Assembly: GCA_934149005.1 (NCBI GenBank)
Contig: CAKPDN010000002.1
Span: 124,001-188,000, forward strand
DNA from: an uncultured Clostridia bacterium
GTDB lineage: Bacteria > Bacillota > Clostridia > TANB77 > CAG-508
DNA: 64,000 bases
Direction: 5' to 3'
The number at the start of each line of letters is the position of its first letter. The first letter of the stretch is position 1. Positions 9,142 through 18,183 of this stretch are shown piece after piece. The position numbers and the translations under genes were made by a program. The notes beneath the pieces were generated by a model. That model worked only from the letters and a program-made list of their open reading frames with translations, was not told the DNA's origin and searched no databases.

Positions 9142-9843
9142 TTGGATACAAATTATTTAGAAAACAACTATTTAACATTAGTTGGAAAGGTTACAGGAGA
9201 AAAAAAATTTAGCCATGAAATTTATGGAGAAAGATTTTATGTATTTAACTTAGAAATAGCAAGATTAAGTGGGAATGCTGATATTATACCAATAACAGTT
9301 TCAGAAAGATTAGTAACAGATGAAATGTTAACACAAGGTAAAAATTTATTAGTAAAAGGACAATTTAGATCATACAATAGTTATGATAATGAAAAAAACA
9401 GATTAATATTAACAGTTTTTGCTAAAGATGTTGTTGAAGTAGAGGAAAAAGAACAAGAAGAAGAAAATGAAATTGTAAAAAAAGATATGGTAACAAATGA
9501 AGTTGTTTTAGTAGGATATATTTGTAAAAAACCTATATATAGACAAACACCTTTTGGAAGAGAAATAGCAGATATATTATTAGCTGTTAATAGAGCATAC
9601 AATAAATCAGATTATATTCCAACTATAGCTTGGGGAAGAAATGCAAGATTTTGCCAAAACTTAGAAGTTGGTACAAAGGTAAAATTAGTAGGAAGAGTTC
9701 AATCAAGAATGTATGAAAAGAAATATGAAGATGGAACAGTTGAAAATAGAGTTGCTTATGAAGTATCAATTGGAAGTTTAGAAATTGTTGAAGAAAATGA
9801 TGATGTAGAAAGTAAAAAAGAGGAAAATCAAGAAGCAGTATAA
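9142..9843 (+). CDS. Single-stranded DNA-binding-like protein with two OB folds
   Basis: A 233-residue acidic-tailed protein with two tandem OB-fold units. The first (residues 10-100, TLVGKVTGEKKF) ends in VEVEEKEQEEE; the second (115-220) reads EVVLVGYICKKPIYRQTPFG, then ILLAVNRAYNKSDYIPTIAW, RNARFCQNLEVGTKVKLVGR, and closely follows the SSB/PriB pattern G-x-x-x-x-P-x-x-x-x-T-x-x-G. The canonical ssb is elsewhere in the window (52882-53310), so this is a paralogue, perhaps for a specialised DNA transaction. The start is TTG, chosen because GGGAGG lies eight bases upstream. A terminator follows, so it is probably monocistronic. Confidence 0.7.
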   Translation: MDTNYLENNYLTLVGKVTGEKKFSHEIYGERFYVFNLEIARLSGNADIIPITVSERLVTDEMLTQGKNLLVKGQFRSYNSYDNEKNRLILTVFAKDVVEVEEKEQEEENEIVKKDMVTNEVVLVGYICKKPIYRQTPFGREIADILLAVNRAYNKSDYIPTIAWGRNARFCQNLEVGTKVKLVGRVQSRMYEKKYEDGTVENRVAYEVSIGSLEIVEENDDVESKKEENQEAV

Positions 9844-9911
9844 AATATTAATATATAAATATTTAAAGCAAATTAATATATTTTCTTATAGAACTGTAAT
9901 TATAAAATGAA

Positions 9912-9945
9912 GAGAAAAGGAAAAAATCCTTTTCTTTTTTTATTT
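9912..9945 (+). terminator. Terminator after the SSB-like gene
   Basis: AGAAAAGGA and TCCTTTTCT form the stem, followed by a T-rich tract. Confidence 0.75.
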
Positions 9946-9995
9946 TATTTGATATAATTTAATAGATTATTAAAATGAGAAAGGACAAATGTTTT

Positions 9996-11705
9996 ATGAA
10001 AAAGCAAAAGGAAAGGAACAAACAAAAAAGTAGTAAATTAAAAAATATAATGAAAACAGAGATTAATATAAATGTTAATTTCACAATTGTTGCAATTATT
10101 TTAATAGCAATATTGTGTGTATGCATTACACCCGTAACATTTCAGAATGATACATATTATACAATAAAAATAGGAGAACTTATAAAAAATTCTGGTATAG
10201 ATATGATGGACCATTTTTCTTGGCATAAAGATTTAAGTTATACATACCCACATTGGTTGTATGATTTATGTACATATTTAGTATATTCAATTGCAGGTTT
10301 TAAAGGAATACATTTAACAACATGTGTTTTATCAGTAATATTAGGTGAATCAATATTTTTAGTTAATTCTAAGTTGACTAAAAATAAATCAATATCATTT
10401 ATTGTGACAGTAGGTTCATTATATATGTTACAAAACTATATTGCAGCAAGAGCTCAGTTAGTAACGTTTATTTTATTTATATGGGAATTATTTTGTATAG
10501 AAAAATTTATTGAAAATAGAAAATTTATATATGGAATGTCTCTTATAATTATTGCATTTTTAATTGCTAATTTACATTGTGCAACATGGCCATTTTTCTT
10601 TGTACTATTTCTACCATATATAGCTGAATATTTTATAGCTGTATTGGCAGATACAATTATTTATAAAAAGATTACAATTTTTATATTAAAAAATAAAATA
10701 AAAATTGCAAATAAGAAAAGTCTAAGTAGAGAAAAAATACAAATTTTACAAGAAAAACTTGAGAAAATAGAAAATAGTGTTTCAAAAGTAAAAATTAAAA
10801 GAGAACAAGAAAACACAAATCCATACAAAATAATTATAAAAAGAAATAGTAATGTGAAATTTTTAATTATTATAATGATTATATGTGCTTTAACCGGTTT
10901 GTTAACACCTATTGGTGATACACCATATACATATTTATATAAAACAATGAAAGGAAATACAACTCAAAGTATAAGTGAGCATTTGCCATTAACAATTGCA
11001 AAAAGCAAGGATATAATGTGTATGTTAATAATATTTTTAGCTATATTAATTTTTACAAAAACTAAAATAAAATTATCTGATTTATTTATGCTTTCTGGGT
11101 TGTGCTATTTAATGTTAGCTACAAGAAGACAAGTATCAATCTTTTCACTAATTTGCTCAGTAACTTTGACAAGACTTTTAATTGATTTAATAAGTAGATA
11201 CACTAAAAATGGTATTGAAGCAGCAGAAAATACAGCCAAAAATATTGGTGTTGTAATTGCATTAACTGTACTAATGGGATTGGTAAGCTATGATGCTATA
11301 AAGCCTGTACTTGATGATGATTATGTAGATAGCAATTCATATCCTGTTGCAGCGTGTGATTATATATTAGAGAATATAGATTTAGAAAATGTTAGATTTT
11401 ACAATGAATATAATTATGGAAGCTATATGTTATTTAGAGAAATTCCTGTATTTATAGATTCAAGAGCAGATTTGTATTCACCAGAATTTAGTGGAAATAA
11501 AGAAGAAGATGTGTTTAGTGATTTTATAAATACTTCTTCAATATCTAAATTTTATGAGGAGACTTTTGAAAAATATGATATAACACATCTTTTAATTTCC
11601 AAAAAGTCTAAGACAAATATGATAATTACGAAAACTAAAGATGAAAAATATAAAGAATTATATTCAGATGATAATTTTATTATTTATGAGAGAGTGAATA
11701 AATAA
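9996..11705 (+). CDS. Polytopic membrane protein, GT-C glycosyltransferase-like
   Basis: A protein of about 570 residues with roughly ten hydrophobic segments and a charged cytoplasmic loop in the middle (about 230-290). The first extracytoplasmic loop has QNDTYYTIKIGELI and HFSWHKDLSYTYPHWLYD, in the position and style of the acidic catalytic loop of GT-C lipid-linked sugar transferases. The C-terminal soluble part contains VRFYNEYNYGSYMLF and PVFIDSRADLYSPEF, a signature I associate with uncharacterised bacterial membrane proteins of this type. I prefer the ATG at 9996, 11 bases after AAAGGA, over the ATG at 9975. The enzymatic role is inference; I cannot name the substrate. Confidence 0.5.
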   Translation: MKKQKERNKQKSSKLKNIMKTEININVNFTIVAIILIAILCVCITPVTFQNDTYYTIKIGELIKNSGIDMMDHFSWHKDLSYTYPHWLYDLCTYLVYSIAGFKGIHLTTCVLSVILGESIFLVNSKLTKNKSISFIVTVGSLYMLQNYIAARAQLVTFILFIWELFCIEKFIENRKFIYGMSLIIIAFLIANLHCATWPFFFVLFLPYIAEYFIAVLADTIIYKKITIFILKNKIKIANKKSLSREKIQILQEKLEKIENSVSKVKIKREQENTNPYKIIIKRNSNVKFLIIIMIICALTGLLTPIGDTPYTYLYKTMKGNTTQSISEHLPLTIAKSKDIMCMLIIFLAILIFTKTKIKLSDLFMLSGLCYLMLATRRQVSIFSLICSVTLTRLLIDLISRYTKNGIEAAENTAKNIGVVIALTVLMGLVSYDAIKPVLDDDYVDSNSYPVAACDYILENIDLENVRFYNEYNYGSYMLFREIPVFIDSRADLYSPEFSGNKEEDVFSDFINTSSISKFYEETFEKYDITHLLISKKSKTNMIITKTKDEKYKELYSDDNFIIYERVNK

Positions 11706-11732
11706 AAAATATATTAAAAAGGAATGATAATT

Positions 11733-12627
11733 TTGAATATAATAACTGTAAATGAAAAAGATATGGGAAAAAGAATAGATGCATTTTTAGCTGATAATAC
11801 TGAATTTTCTCGTGTTAATGTTCAAAGATTGATAGAAAATGGAAAGATACTTGTGAATGATAAGAATGTTAAAGTATCATATAGAATACAAAGCAATGAT
11901 AAAATAAGTATTGAAAAAGAAAAACCAAAGGAAGTTACTTTAAAAGCACAGGACATACCTGTTGATATTTTGTATGAAGATAATGATATAATTGTTGTGA
12001 ACAAGCCAAAAGGTATAGTAGTTCATCCAGCAAATGGAAATCCAGATGGAACTTTAGTTAATGCTATAATGGCTATTTGTAAAGGCTCTTTGTCTGGTAT
12101 AGGGGGAGAAATAAGGCCAGGTATAGTTCATAGATTAGATAAAGATACTTCAGGGGTTATTGTTATTGCAAAAAATGATAAGGCTCATATTGGATTAAGT
12201 GAACAAATTAAAAATCATGAAGTAGAAAAGACATATATTGCATTAGTTAAAGGTTTTGTAAAAGAAAACGAAGCAACAATAAATATGCCAATTCGGTAGA
12301 AGTACAAAAGATAGAAAGAAAATGGCTGTTAATAAAAATGGGAAAAATGCTGTTACACATTTTAAGGTTCTAAAAAGGTTTAAAAATTATACTCTTTTGG
12401 AGGTTAAGATTGAAACTGGTAGAACTCATCAAATTAGAGTTCATTTGTCTGAAATAGGTTATCCTATTGTTGGTGATACTACTTATTCAAATGGTAAAAA
12501 CGAATGGGGTATTCAGGGACAATGTCTTCATGCTAAGTCTTTAAAGTTTAAGCATCCAATTACTGGAAAGGAAATGTTTGTTGAGGCTCCTTTACCAGAA
12601 TATTTTAAGAAGATTATAGATTGTTAA
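11733..12627 (+). CDS. rluD: RluD-family 23S rRNA pseudouridine synthase, needing a +1 frameshift at CGGT
   Basis: It converts uridines of the large-subunit rRNA to pseudouridine. Residues 8-70 are an S4 RNA-binding domain (RIDAFLAD, RVNVQRLIENGKILVN). The catalytic domain has VVNKPKGIVVHP and the HRLDKDTSG motif with the nucleophilic Asp; the second fragment has GRTHQIRVHLSEIGYPIVGD and HAKSLKFKHP. Zero frame reads CCA ATT CGG TAG and stops; skipping C12294 gives CCA ATT GGT AGA and rebuilds the conserved MPIGR motif. The recoded product is about 297 residues, normal for the family. The TTG start at 11733 fits the AAAAGGA spacing better than the ATG at 11724. The exact uridines modified cannot be told from sequence. 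Confidence 0.85.
12294..12297 (+). other. Putative +1 recoding site CGGT in rluD
   Basis: Codon context ATT-CGG-TAG. Dropping C12294 gives GGT AGA, the Gly-Arg of the conserved PIGR motif. Zero frame would stop at once. Confidence 0.7.
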
Positions 12628-12743
12628 TTTTGGTTTACAATTTACAGTTTATTAAAAAATTTTTATATTATAGTTGATTTTGAATTAAACTTAATTTATA
12701 ATCATATATAATATAGCAATTATGAAAAATGAAGGGAAAATGC

Positions 12744-13469
12744 ATGGAAGAAGGAAAAATAAGATTACAGAAGTTTTTGTCTAATAGTGGAGTTGCTTCC
12801 AGAAGAAAATGTGAAGAATTAATTTTAGCAGGTAAAGTTTCTGTAAATGGAAAAGTAGTGCAAGAATTAGGAACAAAGATAAATACAGATGTGGATAAAG
12901 TAGCATATTGTGGAAAACTTATTAGCAATTCTGAAAAATTAGTATATATATTATTAAATAAGCCAATAGGGTATGTTACAACAGCTAAGGACCAATTTAA
13001 CAGAGATACTGTTTTGGATTTAGTTAAGGTAAAAGAAAGAGTTGTACCTGTTGGAAGGTTGGATATGTATACTTCTGGTGCTTTAATATTAACAAATGAT
13101 GGAGATTTTGTTTATAAGGTTACACATCCTAAACATGAAATAACCAAAACATATACTGTTACTTTGCGTGGAATAATAGAAAATCAAGCTGTGGAAAAAT
13201 TAAGGCAAGGTGTGGAAATAGATGAGTACATTACAAGACCGGCTAAAGTAAAAATATTAAAAACAGATGAAGAAAAAAATATTTCAAGACTTGAAATAAC
13301 TATTCACGAAGGGAAAAATAGACAAGTTAGAAAAATGTGTGAGGCTGTTGGAAGTAAAGTAATTGCTCTACATAGAAGTAAAATAGGTGATATTGGAGTA
13401 AAAGATTTGAAATTGGGAAATTGGAGATATCTTAAAGAATATGAAGTTAAAAAATTATTAGATATTTAA
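12744..13469 (+). CDS. rluB: RsuA/RluB-family rRNA pseudouridine synthase
   Basis: A 241-residue S4-domain pseudouridine synthase of the RsuA/RluB/E/F group. The S4 domain (residues 1-60) reads RLQKFLSNSGVASRRKCEEL; the catalytic core has LLNKPIGYVTT, the PVGRLDMYTSGALILTNDG block with the catalytic Asp, ITKTYTVTLRG, and the C-terminal EGKNRQVRKMCEAVGSKV. The start at 12744 is chosen over an in-frame ATG at 12729 because AAGGGA sits seven bases upstream. RluB in Bacillus and E. coli modifies helix 89-90 region uridines of 23S rRNA; I infer the same from family. It lies close after rluD but not overlapping, with its own AT-rich leader of about 115 bases. Confidence 0.85.
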   Translation: MEEGKIRLQKFLSNSGVASRRKCEELILAGKVSVNGKVVQELGTKINTDVDKVAYCGKLISNSEKLVYILLNKPIGYVTTAKDQFNRDTVLDLVKVKERVVPVGRLDMYTSGALILTNDGDFVYKVTHPKHEITKTYTVTLRGIIENQAVEKLRQGVEIDEYITRPAKVKILKTDEEKNISRLEITIHEGKNRQVRKMCEAVGSKVIALHRSKIGDIGVKDLKLGNWRYLKEYEVKKLLDI

Positions 13470-13508
13470 ATTTTAGATTAACAAAGGAAAAAGGAGATAT
13501 AAATACAA

Positions 13509-14033
13509 ATGAATTCATTTAAGTTTTTTCCAGAAGGATTGAAGGATGAAAAAGAAGAAAAATTAAATTATAGAATTAAAGATTTACACGAAGGCCAGAT
13601 AGTAAATGGAATAGTAAAAAGTATAAAACCATATGGGGCTTTTATAGATATTGGTGGAGGTGTTATAGGATTAGCTTATATTGAAGATTTATCTGTAGCT
13701 AGAATAAAATCTCCTTATGAAAGACTAAAAGTTGGACAAAATGTAAATTTTGTGATAAAATCTATAAATAAAGAAAATGGTAAAATAAATTTGTCATATA
13801 AAGATACTTTAGGAACTTGGGAAGAAAATGCTAATAAATTTCAAGCTGGAATGAAAACAAAAGGAATAATTAGAGAAACTGAAAGAAATAAAAATGGAAT
13901 ATTCATTGAACTTACTCCTAATTTAGTTGGTATGGCTGAATATAAAGATGGTTTAAATTATGGAGAAGAGAGAGATGTTGTTGTTAAGAAAATTGATTAT
14001 GATAAGAAAAAGGTTAAATTAATTGTATTATAG
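13509..14033 (+). CDS. S1-domain RNA-binding protein
   Basis: A 174-residue protein with two S1 (OB-fold) RNA-binding domains. The first (residues 26-100) is canonical: GQIVNGIVKSIKPYGAFIDI, then IGLAYIEDLS and GQNVNFVIKSINKENGKINL. The second (110-174) is weaker: GMKTKGIIRETERNKNGIFI, ending KKVKLIVL. Similar small S1 proteins in Clostridia lie near ribosome or RNA-modification genes, which matches its place after two rRNA pseudouridine synthases. It may take part in translation or RNA turnover. The AAAAAGGAGA ribosome binding site supports the ATG start; the next gene follows after 29 bases with its own AAGGAGG. Confidence 0.7.
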   Translation: MNSFKFFPEGLKDEKEEKLNYRIKDLHEGQIVNGIVKSIKPYGAFIDIGGGVIGLAYIEDLSVARIKSPYERLKVGQNVNFVIKSINKENGKINLSYKDTLGTWEENANKFQAGMKTKGIIRETERNKNGIFIELTPNLVGMAEYKDGLNYGEERDVVVKKIDYDKKKVKLIVL

Positions 14034-14062
14034 TTAATTTTTATAAAAAAGGAGGAGTAAAT

Positions 14063-14995
14063 ATGGTTGAAGATAATGAAATAAAAGCACAAGTATCACC
14101 ATTTGCAATTAGAGAAGGAGAAATTAAAACTTTTGATGGTAAAGATGGCTATGTTTCTATGAACCAAATTGTACATAAGATAAATATAGGGCATATTACA
14201 GATATTCATTTTGCTATATTAGATTTAGTAAATGAATTTGAATTTATAACATCAAGACAATTATATCAAATGCTAGAGATTAAAGGAATTGACCCAAAGT
14301 CACAAGATAAATTAAATAATAAATTAGATGCTTTAGTAAAATCTAAAATATTAACTAGATATTATTTTACATCTGATGAGGGAAAAGGAATTTATAGAAT
14401 TTATTGTTTGGAAAAAATGGGAAAATACTTATTAACTTCTAAAGAAATTGAATGTAAATGGCAACCATCAGATAATACAAAACCTGTTCCTATGATTAAG
14501 AAAAGATTAGCTGGAAATCAAGTGTTAATTGCGTATTTGAGAAAAGTAAAAGCATTTGATAGTTATGTTGTTAAACCAGCTATTACTGCTAAAACATTAG
14601 GAAAAGTATTTAAAGCAACAGGTGGGTCTGTAAAACTTTCAAAGAATAGTAAATCAATTCAATTTTTATTTGAAGTTTTTAGAAGAGAACCAGATTGGCA
14701 AAAAAAATTAGTTGAAAAAATGAATTTGTATAAAGATTTTTATGAGAATTTTCAACCAGGTGATTCTGGATTTTCAAGCATACCTCAGTTGATTTTTGTA
14801 TGTGAAGATGAAAAACATATGGCAGAGTGTTTTAAAGAAATAGTAACAAATAAGGTTGAACTTCCTAAAATTAAATTATTATTTACTACAGATTTAAGAC
14901 AAAATAAAGAAACTTTAGATGAAACATTAGTTGAGTTTAAATTAGTTGATGGAAAGTATAAAATGGAAGATGTTGAGCTTAAGTTATTAGGTTAG
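14063..14995 (+). CDS. Winged-helix protein resembling replication-relaxation/mobilisation factors
   Basis: A 310-residue cytoplasmic protein. Residues 40-130 look like a winged helix (HFAILDLVNEFEFITSRQLY, then KLDALVKSKILTRYYF and GIYRIYCLEKMGKYLL). The second half (150-310) carries alternating beta strands such as PQLIFVCEDEKHMAECF and IKLLFTTDL, which could be a nuclease-like or ligand fold. The arrangement is like replication-relaxation family proteins of Firmicutes plasmids and integrative elements, but no relaxase, replication gene or att site is nearby. The ribosome binding site is a strong AAAGGAGGAG. I do not assign a function; family assignment is tentative. Confidence 0.4.
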   Translation: MVEDNEIKAQVSPFAIREGEIKTFDGKDGYVSMNQIVHKINIGHITDIHFAILDLVNEFEFITSRQLYQMLEIKGIDPKSQDKLNNKLDALVKSKILTRYYFTSDEGKGIYRIYCLEKMGKYLLTSKEIECKWQPSDNTKPVPMIKKRLAGNQVLIAYLRKVKAFDSYVVKPAITAKTLGKVFKATGGSVKLSKNSKSIQFLFEVFRREPDWQKKLVEKMNLYKDFYENFQPGDSGFSSIPQLIFVCEDEKHMAECFKEIVTNKVELPKIKLLFTTDLRQNKETLDETLVEFKLVDGKYKMEDVELKLLG

Positions 14996-15017
14996 TTATT
15001 AATTTTGGAGGGAACAA

Positions 15018-15666
15018 ATGAAAAATAAAAATTTGTTTAAAAATTTAATTACAGTATCTATGTGCTTTGGAGCTTTAGTTCTTTTGGGAACTACTAGCTC
15101 TAAAGCTGTTTTACAATCTAATGGAAATGTTGGAACACAATATGCTTTAATAAATGGAATGACTGAAATAAGAAAAATGGAGCAACTTGGTGGTGCAATG
15201 GGGTTAAGCGAAAGTATTAATTCTGATTTGACTACAAATGGTGATCCTAATAATATTGATGTTCATATGCAAAAAAATACTGAATATGGTGCTTTGGCTA
15301 TTTTATCTGCTTCTAGTTATGGGAATCCTAGCAAAGTAAATGATGGAGAGACTACTACTGGTAATGCTACTGGAGTTGTTATGAAAATAAATTCAGAATG
15401 GGTTGCAGTACAAGGCCCAATTTGTTATATTACATGTAAGCGAAAGATATAAGACAAGTGCATCTGGACATGTAGGCGAAGCAATATCTGAAACTAATGG
15501 TTGGCATTCTAGCGTTAATTCGGGTTGGTTTCCAAATGGAGCTGGTGGAATGTTAAGAGCTTATTCTGGAGGTATCTTTTCACATTATACTCATGGTGGA
15601 CTTAGTGCTAGTTATGATGCAGGGCATTATATTCGTGCTGTAGTTGTGCAAGGTGAAGGATTTTAA
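15018..15666 (+). pseudogene. Secreted surface protein, frame-shifted without a CGG codon
   Basis: A signal peptide (residues 1-30, ending TTSSKA) is followed by NGMTEIRKMEQLGGAMGL, VHMQKNTEYGALAILSASSYGNP and TTTGNATGVVM, then the frame breaks. The rest (SERYKTSASGHVGEAISETNGWHSS in two parts, to VVVQGEGF) lies in the +1 frame. This looks like a family of clostridial secreted proteins in which an ARY motif is followed by GDAI-x-ET-x-GWHSS. The break lies between about 15405 and 15440. No CGG is present there, so it does not fit the signal in the other five genes. Either it is a plain frameshift (pseudogene), a variable surface gene, or recoded by another codon. Confidence 0.55.
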
Positions 15667-15709
15667 TTTTTTTTCTAATTAATATACACTAAAAAGAAAG
15701 GGAAGGGTT

Positions 15710-17989
15710 ATGAAAAAATTAGAAAAAATTAAAAAAGCTATAAATAAGAAAAGAATAATAATAATTTTAATTATATTGGTTATACTCATATCATTATTTT
15801 CTATTGCAAATATTATTAGAGAGAGTATAAAAAGAAACAGAGAAGCAGAAAAACTTTCTAATTTTACTTGGGAAACCAAATTATTTACTTTAAATAATGA
15901 TTATACATATACTTTTTCGTGTCTTGTAAAAGTGCAAGAAATAGATGGAATTGAAACAGTTAAATATCAAAAAGATGGAAAAGAAGTAGAACTTAAATGT
16001 AATGGTAAACAAAGTGTTGGTATAGATTTTACTGCTATTGAGAATACAGATTATGAATTTAAGATAAAGCCAGTTGGAAAAGCAGAGAAAAAAGAAATAT
16101 TAAATGCTAAAAGAAAGGTTTCTGGTGAAGGAACTTATAAATTAGTGAATGGAGTATATGTAAATACACCATTTTTAGAAAACTTTAATAAAAAATATAC
16201 AAGATATTTAAATCCTAAAAATGACCAAACATTAGAGCTATCAAATTGGGTATATGATACAGAACCAGAAAATTGGTATGATTATAATAATCAAAAATGG
16301 GCTAATGTCTATGTGGAAACAGAAGGCGTAGAAGCATATTATGTATGGGTTCCAAGATATGTGTACAAGCTAGACCAAGACATACAAAGGTCAGATGTAA
16401 AATTTGTTGATGTATATAATAATTATAAAGATGCACAAACAGGAAGTATTACAACTTATGCAGAATTGATAGAAGAAGGATATAAATTACCAGAGGCTTT
16501 TGAATTTGGAGATGATAATTCAGATAAAAGCTTAATGATTACTTCTATATCTGGATATTGGGTTTCAAAATATCAATTAAGTGAATTAGCTAAGTTTAAT
16601 ATAGATTATAATATGAGAGCTAGTAAGTCTAGTATTGTTATAAATAATTTTACTAACAATGTAACTGATAAAGCAACAAGTTTTACATATGCACTAAATG
16701 GACAAATAAAACATACAAGTGATAGCTTAGAAGATTATACATTTACGGGACTTATAGAGAATGAGACATATATAGTAAATGTAACTGCTTTGGATACTAA
16801 TGGAGCAATAGTAGGAAGCATGACAAAAACATTAGAGCCAACTGAGGTTAACAATCCTAATTTGGAGGGCTTTGATCCAGATACAACATTCTATGTTTAT
16901 TATGATGAAGATGGAACAGAACATAATGAGATTCCAATTAGTAAAGAAGCACCAAGTAGTTGGTATAATTATACATATTCAAATTGGGCTAACATAGTTA
17001 CAAGAAATGACGGACTTGAAACATATTATGTTTGGATACCACGTTATCAATATAAATTAAACCAAACGAGTCAAAGGTCAGATGTTAAATTTATAATGGG
17101 AACAAGTACAACAACTGAAACAGGGTATCAAATTCCAGAAGCATTCTGGTGGGACAAAAATGATGATGGTAAACAAGATGATGGAGAGCAATTAACAGGA
17201 TATTGGATAACAAAATATCAATTATCAAGGGAAGAAAGTAATGCAAGAATTACTGCTGAATTATCCCCTTCAAGTGATTGTATTCATGTAAAAGATATAA
17301 CAGGAACATTGTTACAAACCACAAATAGTGATGGAAAAACAGAAGATGTCCCAATTAAATATGAATATTATTTGAATGGTGAATTAAAACATGAGGGAAC
17401 ATCAAGGACTGAAAATTATACATATACAGGATTAAGTATAAACACAACATATACTGTAAATATAATTGCAAGAAATTCATCAACCAATAAATATATTGGT
17501 GCAATAACCAAAAAAGTTACAACAAAAATTGCAAATGACCCGGATTTAACAAGTTTCAAGAGTAATGGGGATTTGAAAGCAAGAACATATTATGTTGTAT
17601 ATGATGGTGATAGTATAAGTGAATATGTGCCAATAGAACAAGGTGCTCCATCAAATTGGTATGATTATAGTCAAAGTAAATGGGCAAATATTGTGGTAAC
17701 TGATGGAAATGTAAGTGGAAACACTATAACAGATGCAACTGCAACAAGTTATTTTGTTTGGGTTCCACGTTACGAATATAAAATTTTGAATTCTGTAAAT
17801 GATTGGAGTAATTTAGATACTTCAAATGCACGTTCAGATGTAAAGTTTTTGAATGGTACAGATAATAATGCTGATGATGGTTATCAAATTCCTGAGGCTT
17901 TCTGGTGGGATAAAAATGATAATGGAACTGAAGAGGATGGAGAGCAGTTAACAGGTTATTGGATAAGTAAATACCAGTTGAGTAATTAA
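15710..17989 (+). CDS. Membrane-anchored surface protein with three WYDY/VWVPRY repeat modules
   Basis: A 759-residue protein with a single N-terminal membrane helix (about residues 17-38) and a long extracytoplasmic region. Three large modules each contain W-Y-D/N-Y-x-x-S/N-x-W-A-N, then YYVWVPRY or YFVWVPRY with YKL/YEYKI, RSDVKF, GYQIPEAFWWD and GYWISKYQL (about 16270-16600, 16960-17240, 17660-17985). Between modules lie fibronectin-III-like segments with YEYYLNGELKHEGTS and YTYTGLSINTTYTVNI. The module resembles formylglycine-generating-like or lectin-like folds seen in many clostridial surface proteins, but I do not claim activity. Arginines at the PRY motifs use CGT, showing that CGT is decoded normally. 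A GGGAAGGG ribosome binding site precedes the start; it may be co-transcribed with the broken gene upstream. Confidence 0.6.
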   Translation: MKKLEKIKKAINKKRIIIILIILVILISLFSIANIIRESIKRNREAEKLSNFTWETKLFTLNNDYTYTFSCLVKVQEIDGIETVKYQKDGKEVELKCNGKQSVGIDFTAIENTDYEFKIKPVGKAEKKEILNAKRKVSGEGTYKLVNGVYVNTPFLENFNKKYTRYLNPKNDQTLELSNWVYDTEPENWYDYNNQKWANVYVETEGVEAYYVWVPRYVYKLDQDIQRSDVKFVDVYNNYKDAQTGSITTYAELIEEGYKLPEAFEFGDDNSDKSLMITSISGYWVSKYQLSELAKFNIDYNMRASKSSIVINNFTNNVTDKATSFTYALNGQIKHTSDSLEDYTFTGLIENETYIVNVTALDTNGAIVGSMTKTLEPTEVNNPNLEGFDPDTTFYVYYDEDGTEHNEIPISKEAPSSWYNYTYSNWANIVTRNDGLETYYVWIPRYQYKLNQTSQRSDVKFIMGTSTTTETGYQIPEAFWWDKNDDGKQDDGEQLTGYWITKYQLSREESNARITAELSPSSDCIHVKDITGTLLQTTNSDGKTEDVPIKYEYYLNGELKHEGTSRTENYTYTGLSINTTYTVNIIARNSSTNKYIGAITKKVTTKIANDPDLTSFKSNGDLKARTYYVVYDGDSISEYVPIEQGAPSNWYDYSQSKWANIVVTDGNVSGNTITDATATSYFVWVPRYEYKILNSVNDWSNLDTSNARSDVKFLNGTDNNADDGYQIPEAFWWDKNDNGTEEDGEQLTGYWISKYQLSN

Positions 17990-18031
17990 AATTATAATGA
18001 ACAGAAAATTTATAGTATAAACTTTTATGTA

Positions 18032-18075
18032 TGAGCAAATCTGAAAAAATTCTTTTCAGATTTGCTTTAGTTTTT
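18032..18075 (+). terminator. Strong terminator after the surface protein
   Basis: GAGCAAATCTGAAAA pairs with TTTTCAGATTTGCTT (G-T pairs allowed), followed by a T-rich tail. Confidence 0.75.
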
Positions 18076-18183
18076 GTAGTATATTGTAAAAAAATAAATT
18101 AAAATAGATAAATATGTTATTAACTGCACAAAATATTGGCAAAAATAAAAAAGTAATTTATAATTTATTATGGGGTGATATTT

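Noticed and set aside
10880..10900. ACCGGT in the membrane protein gene as another recoding site
   Set aside because: Here CGG spans two codons (ACC GGT), so it is not in the A-site frame and the reading frame is continuous.
14063..14995. The replication-relaxation-like gene as a sign of an integrated plasmid
   Set aside because: No relaxase, replication origin, integrase or att repeats are around it; neighbours are ordinary chromosomal genes.
15420..15450. CGA codon as the frameshift trigger in the broken secreted protein
   Set aside because: CGA is read normally in at least seven other genes, and the family motif seems to start upstream of this CGA.
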